Assembly: GCA_049670505.1 (NCBI GenBank)
Contig: JBATTK010000046.1
Span: forward strand, 1-16,230
Length of the DNA stretch: 16,230 nucleotides
Source: JBATTK01 sp049670505
GTDB lineage: Bacteria > Bacteroidota > Bacteroidia > Flavobacteriales > Flavobacteriaceae
Direction of reading: 5' to 3'
Shown here: in pieces, positions 14,997 through 16,230 of the stretch
How the letters are laid out: each line of letters opens with the position of its first letter
Position numbering within the stretch: the first letter of the stretch is position 1
Program-made: the position numbers and the translations under genes
Notes under the pieces: generated by a model
Seen by the model: only the letters and a program-made list of their open reading frames with translations
What the model was told of the DNA's origin: nothing
Databases searched by the model: none

Positions 14997-15280
14997 ATTG
15001 CTCCCCTTCTTTTTTCAAGGAGGGGTGGCTCCCTGCGGGGGTGGTAAACTTGGCGAAGGAGTTTTACAACGGCAGCGGCTTTTATATTCAAAGCTCTTAC
15101 CCCTACATCCTGACAGTATCGTCAGGACACCTCCCCTTGAAAAAAGGGGAGGGCCTTTGATTCCCTACCTAGGGTAAAACATGATCGCCATAAGCACCTC
15201 CTTTCTTCTCGAAAGCAAAGTTTATCATCTTTTTCCTACAAATAATCCCTCCCGGACAAGTTTTGCTCCCTTTGGGATAA
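14997..15280 (+). repeat. Large interspersed repeat, copy 1
   Basis: Starts ATTGCTCCCCTT with the hairpin arm AAGGAGGGG, then has GGCTCCCTGCGGGGG and GGAGTTTTACAAC. A near-palindrome CTGACAGTATCGTCAG (15110-15125) and the hairpin CTCCCCTTGAAAAAAGGGGAG (15131-15151) follow. It ends with ATCCCTCCCGGACAAGTTTT (15245-15264) and GGGATAA. The left 175 bp match copy 2 almost without gaps. An extra 40 bp or so follows before the right-hand piece. It does not encode a transposase. Confidence 0.85.
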
Positions 15281-15435
15281 TTGTTATTGCAGATGTATCA
15301 CCGACCTTGTATTTTGACTTTTTATAAGTATTTCAGACTTTGACTGTGCTCGGTCCCCGAATTGAATATGGGGACTGGGTGTAGTTAAAATTGGAATTCT
15401 GGGATTTAAGGGACTGGTATAAAAATTCTAACCCA

Positions 15436-15720
15436 ATGAAAACAAATCTTTTAAGCATGTTGATATCCGCTTTTGCCTTTATACTGGCCATCGCAGCTTC
15501 TTTTGCGACCCTGGCCCAAAACCGTATGGAGGAGGGCGGACCGGTCCAACAAGGATATATCCATACCTTGGATTCCATGCAACCCTGTCAGCTATCCATT
15601 AAATGTGATAGTAGTGTCCATGGTCTTATATGTACCACAAGTAATAGAACACAGGTATGGGGAAAGGAAACCCCTGGGGGTACCAGCTGTAGCATCACCT
15701 TATATGGAGCGGAATACTAG
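15436..15720 (+). CDS. DUF6520-like small secreted peptide with four cysteines
   Basis: 94 residues from the ATG at 15436; an upstream in-frame ATG at 15391 would only add a stretch in front of the signal peptide. The N-terminus MKTNLLSMLISAFAFILAIA is a signal peptide, probably cleaved near SFATLAQ. The mature part has QQGYIHTLDS, then four cysteines (positions 51, 57, 66 and 85: PCQ, KCD, ICTTS, SCSIT) and a closing LYGAEY. This fits the small DUF6520 peptides of flavobacteria, which share a QGYI segment, a similar Cys spacing and a late C-x-(I/V)-x-L-Y. Function is unknown; the even number of cysteines would allow two disulfides in the periplasm. It lies between two direct copies of a large interspersed repeat and stands apart from the other genes. 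Confidence 0.75.
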   Translation: MKTNLLSMLISAFAFILAIAASFATLAQNRMEEGGPVQQGYIHTLDSMQPCQLSIKCDSSVHGLICTTSNRTQVWGKETPGGTSCSITLYGAEY

Positions 15721-15808
15721 TACCGCATGGGCCTACTACTGCGTAACTACATTACATCATTAAGCTTTATAATCATTAGGTTTCGACTACGCTCAACCAC
15801 CATAAAGA

Positions 15809-16069
15809 ATTGCTCCCCTCCTTTTTTGAAGGAGGGGCGGCTCCCTGCGGGGGCGGTAAAATTGGTTAAGGAGTTTTACAACTGCAACAGCTTTTATAGG
15901 CAAAGCTATTACCCCTCTGTCCTGATGGTACTGTCAGGATACCTCCCCTTGAAAAAAGAGGAGAGCCGGTAATCCCTACTAGCAAATCTTGTTCCCGACC
16001 TTAAATAGTACAATCACAAGCTCCTCCTTTAATCCCTCCCGGACAAGTTTTACTCCCTGTAGGATAAGT
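15809..16069 (+). repeat. Large interspersed repeat, copy 2
   Basis: Same direction as copy 1, starting 812 bp further on. The left hairpin CCCCTCCTTttttGAAGGAGGGG (15814-15837) is more perfect here. The internal near-palindrome is CCTGATGGTACTGTCAGG and the right end again carries ATCCCTCCCGGACAAGTTTT (16032-16051). It lacks the extra stretch found in copy 1 before that piece. Confidence 0.85.
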
Positions 16070-16181
16070 CTTATAAGCTACCTTTATACACATACTATAT
16101 TGACCCGTTGTGCATTTTGGAGGTTATAAAGCGGAAAAAGCGTCAGTTCGAGTGGTTTTTCGCAACAAAGTGGAGAAAAAT

Positions 16182-16228
16182 TGTATCGAGAATAGCTTTT
16201 TTTGATTCAAAACTCTATTCTCGATACA
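16182..16228. repeat. Perfect 14-bp inverted repeat at the window end
   Basis: TGTATCGAGAATAG (16182-16195) and CTATTCTCGATACA (16215-16228) pair fully with a 19-nt loop. The sequence before it (GTCAGTTCGAGTGG near 16143 and GTGGAGAAAAATTG) is of the kind found scattered in flavobacterial genomes between genes. Only the one copy lies in this window. Confidence 0.8.
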
Positions 16229-16230
16229 CT

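Noticed and set aside
14822..15091. 89-codon open frame on the minus strand
   Set aside because: It is made of the interspersed repeat (PRREPPLLEKRRG is its translation) and overlaps the end of the AraC gene.
15727..15972. 81-codon open frame on the plus strand
   Set aside because: It is a translation of repeat copy 2, with stretches such as PPFLKEGRLPAG that come from the hairpin arms.
14997..16069. Composite transposon formed by the two large repeats
   Set aside because: Neither copy encodes a transposase, no target-site duplication was found, and the gene between them is not a typical cargo.

Overview
The window reads as chromosomal DNA of a Bacteroidota bacterium, most likely a marine Flavobacteriaceae member. 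Support comes from the TAnnTTTG-type -7 boxes, the Bacteroidota-type ECF sigma factor, the two UDP-glucose-4-epimerase-like L-threonine dehydrogenases, the carboxypeptidase-regulatory/beta-barrel outer-membrane protein, a DUF6520-like peptide and interspersed repeats of flavobacterial character. These assignments rest on motif recognition by eye; no database search was possible.

Layout. 1-829 (minus) is the N-terminal part of a MexE/AcrA-type RND efflux adaptor, cut by the window edge. Its promoter, and that of a 65-residue membrane peptide (1159-1356, minus), carry the same two direct half-sites 21 bp apart at identical distance from the -7 box, so the two genes probably share a regulator. 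1748-4228 (minus) is a tight pair: a class V PLP enzyme followed by a threonine-dehydrogenase-like SDR. An ECF sigma factor follows (4931-5530, minus) with no FecR-type anti-sigma gene beside it. 5531-6393 is non-coding and holds an island of several different 7-bp tandem repeats plus a 55-bp duplication. 6394-12704 (minus) is a probable operon: a fused alpha-oxoamine synthase/GNAT protein, an outer-membrane beta-barrel protein and a second threonine-dehydrogenase-like SDR. A 591-bp divergent intergenic region rich in short dyads and a 21-bp tandem repeat follows. On the plus strand come a small SpoIIAA/STAS-like protein with a terminator, a soluble HAMP-like/PAS-like/AraC regulator and a DUF6520-like secreted peptide. 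The peptide gene lies between two direct copies of a 260-280 bp repeat. The window ends in a perfect 14-bp inverted repeat.

How the genes may work together. The metabolic core is one oxoamine synthase fused to an acyltransferase, two SDRs of the 2-amino-3-ketoacid type and a class V PLP enzyme. Threonine dehydrogenase plus a free-standing 2-amino-3-ketobutyrate CoA ligase would be ordinary threonine breakdown. The fused C-terminal acyltransferase and the duplicated SDRs make a biosynthetic reading attractive instead: condensation of an amino acid with an acyl thioester, N-acylation, and keto reduction. This has the same logic as bacterial ceramide synthesis (serine palmitoyltransferase, bCerS, CerR) and sulfonolipid synthesis. 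It is an inference; the sequence shows the fold combination and gene order but not the substrates.
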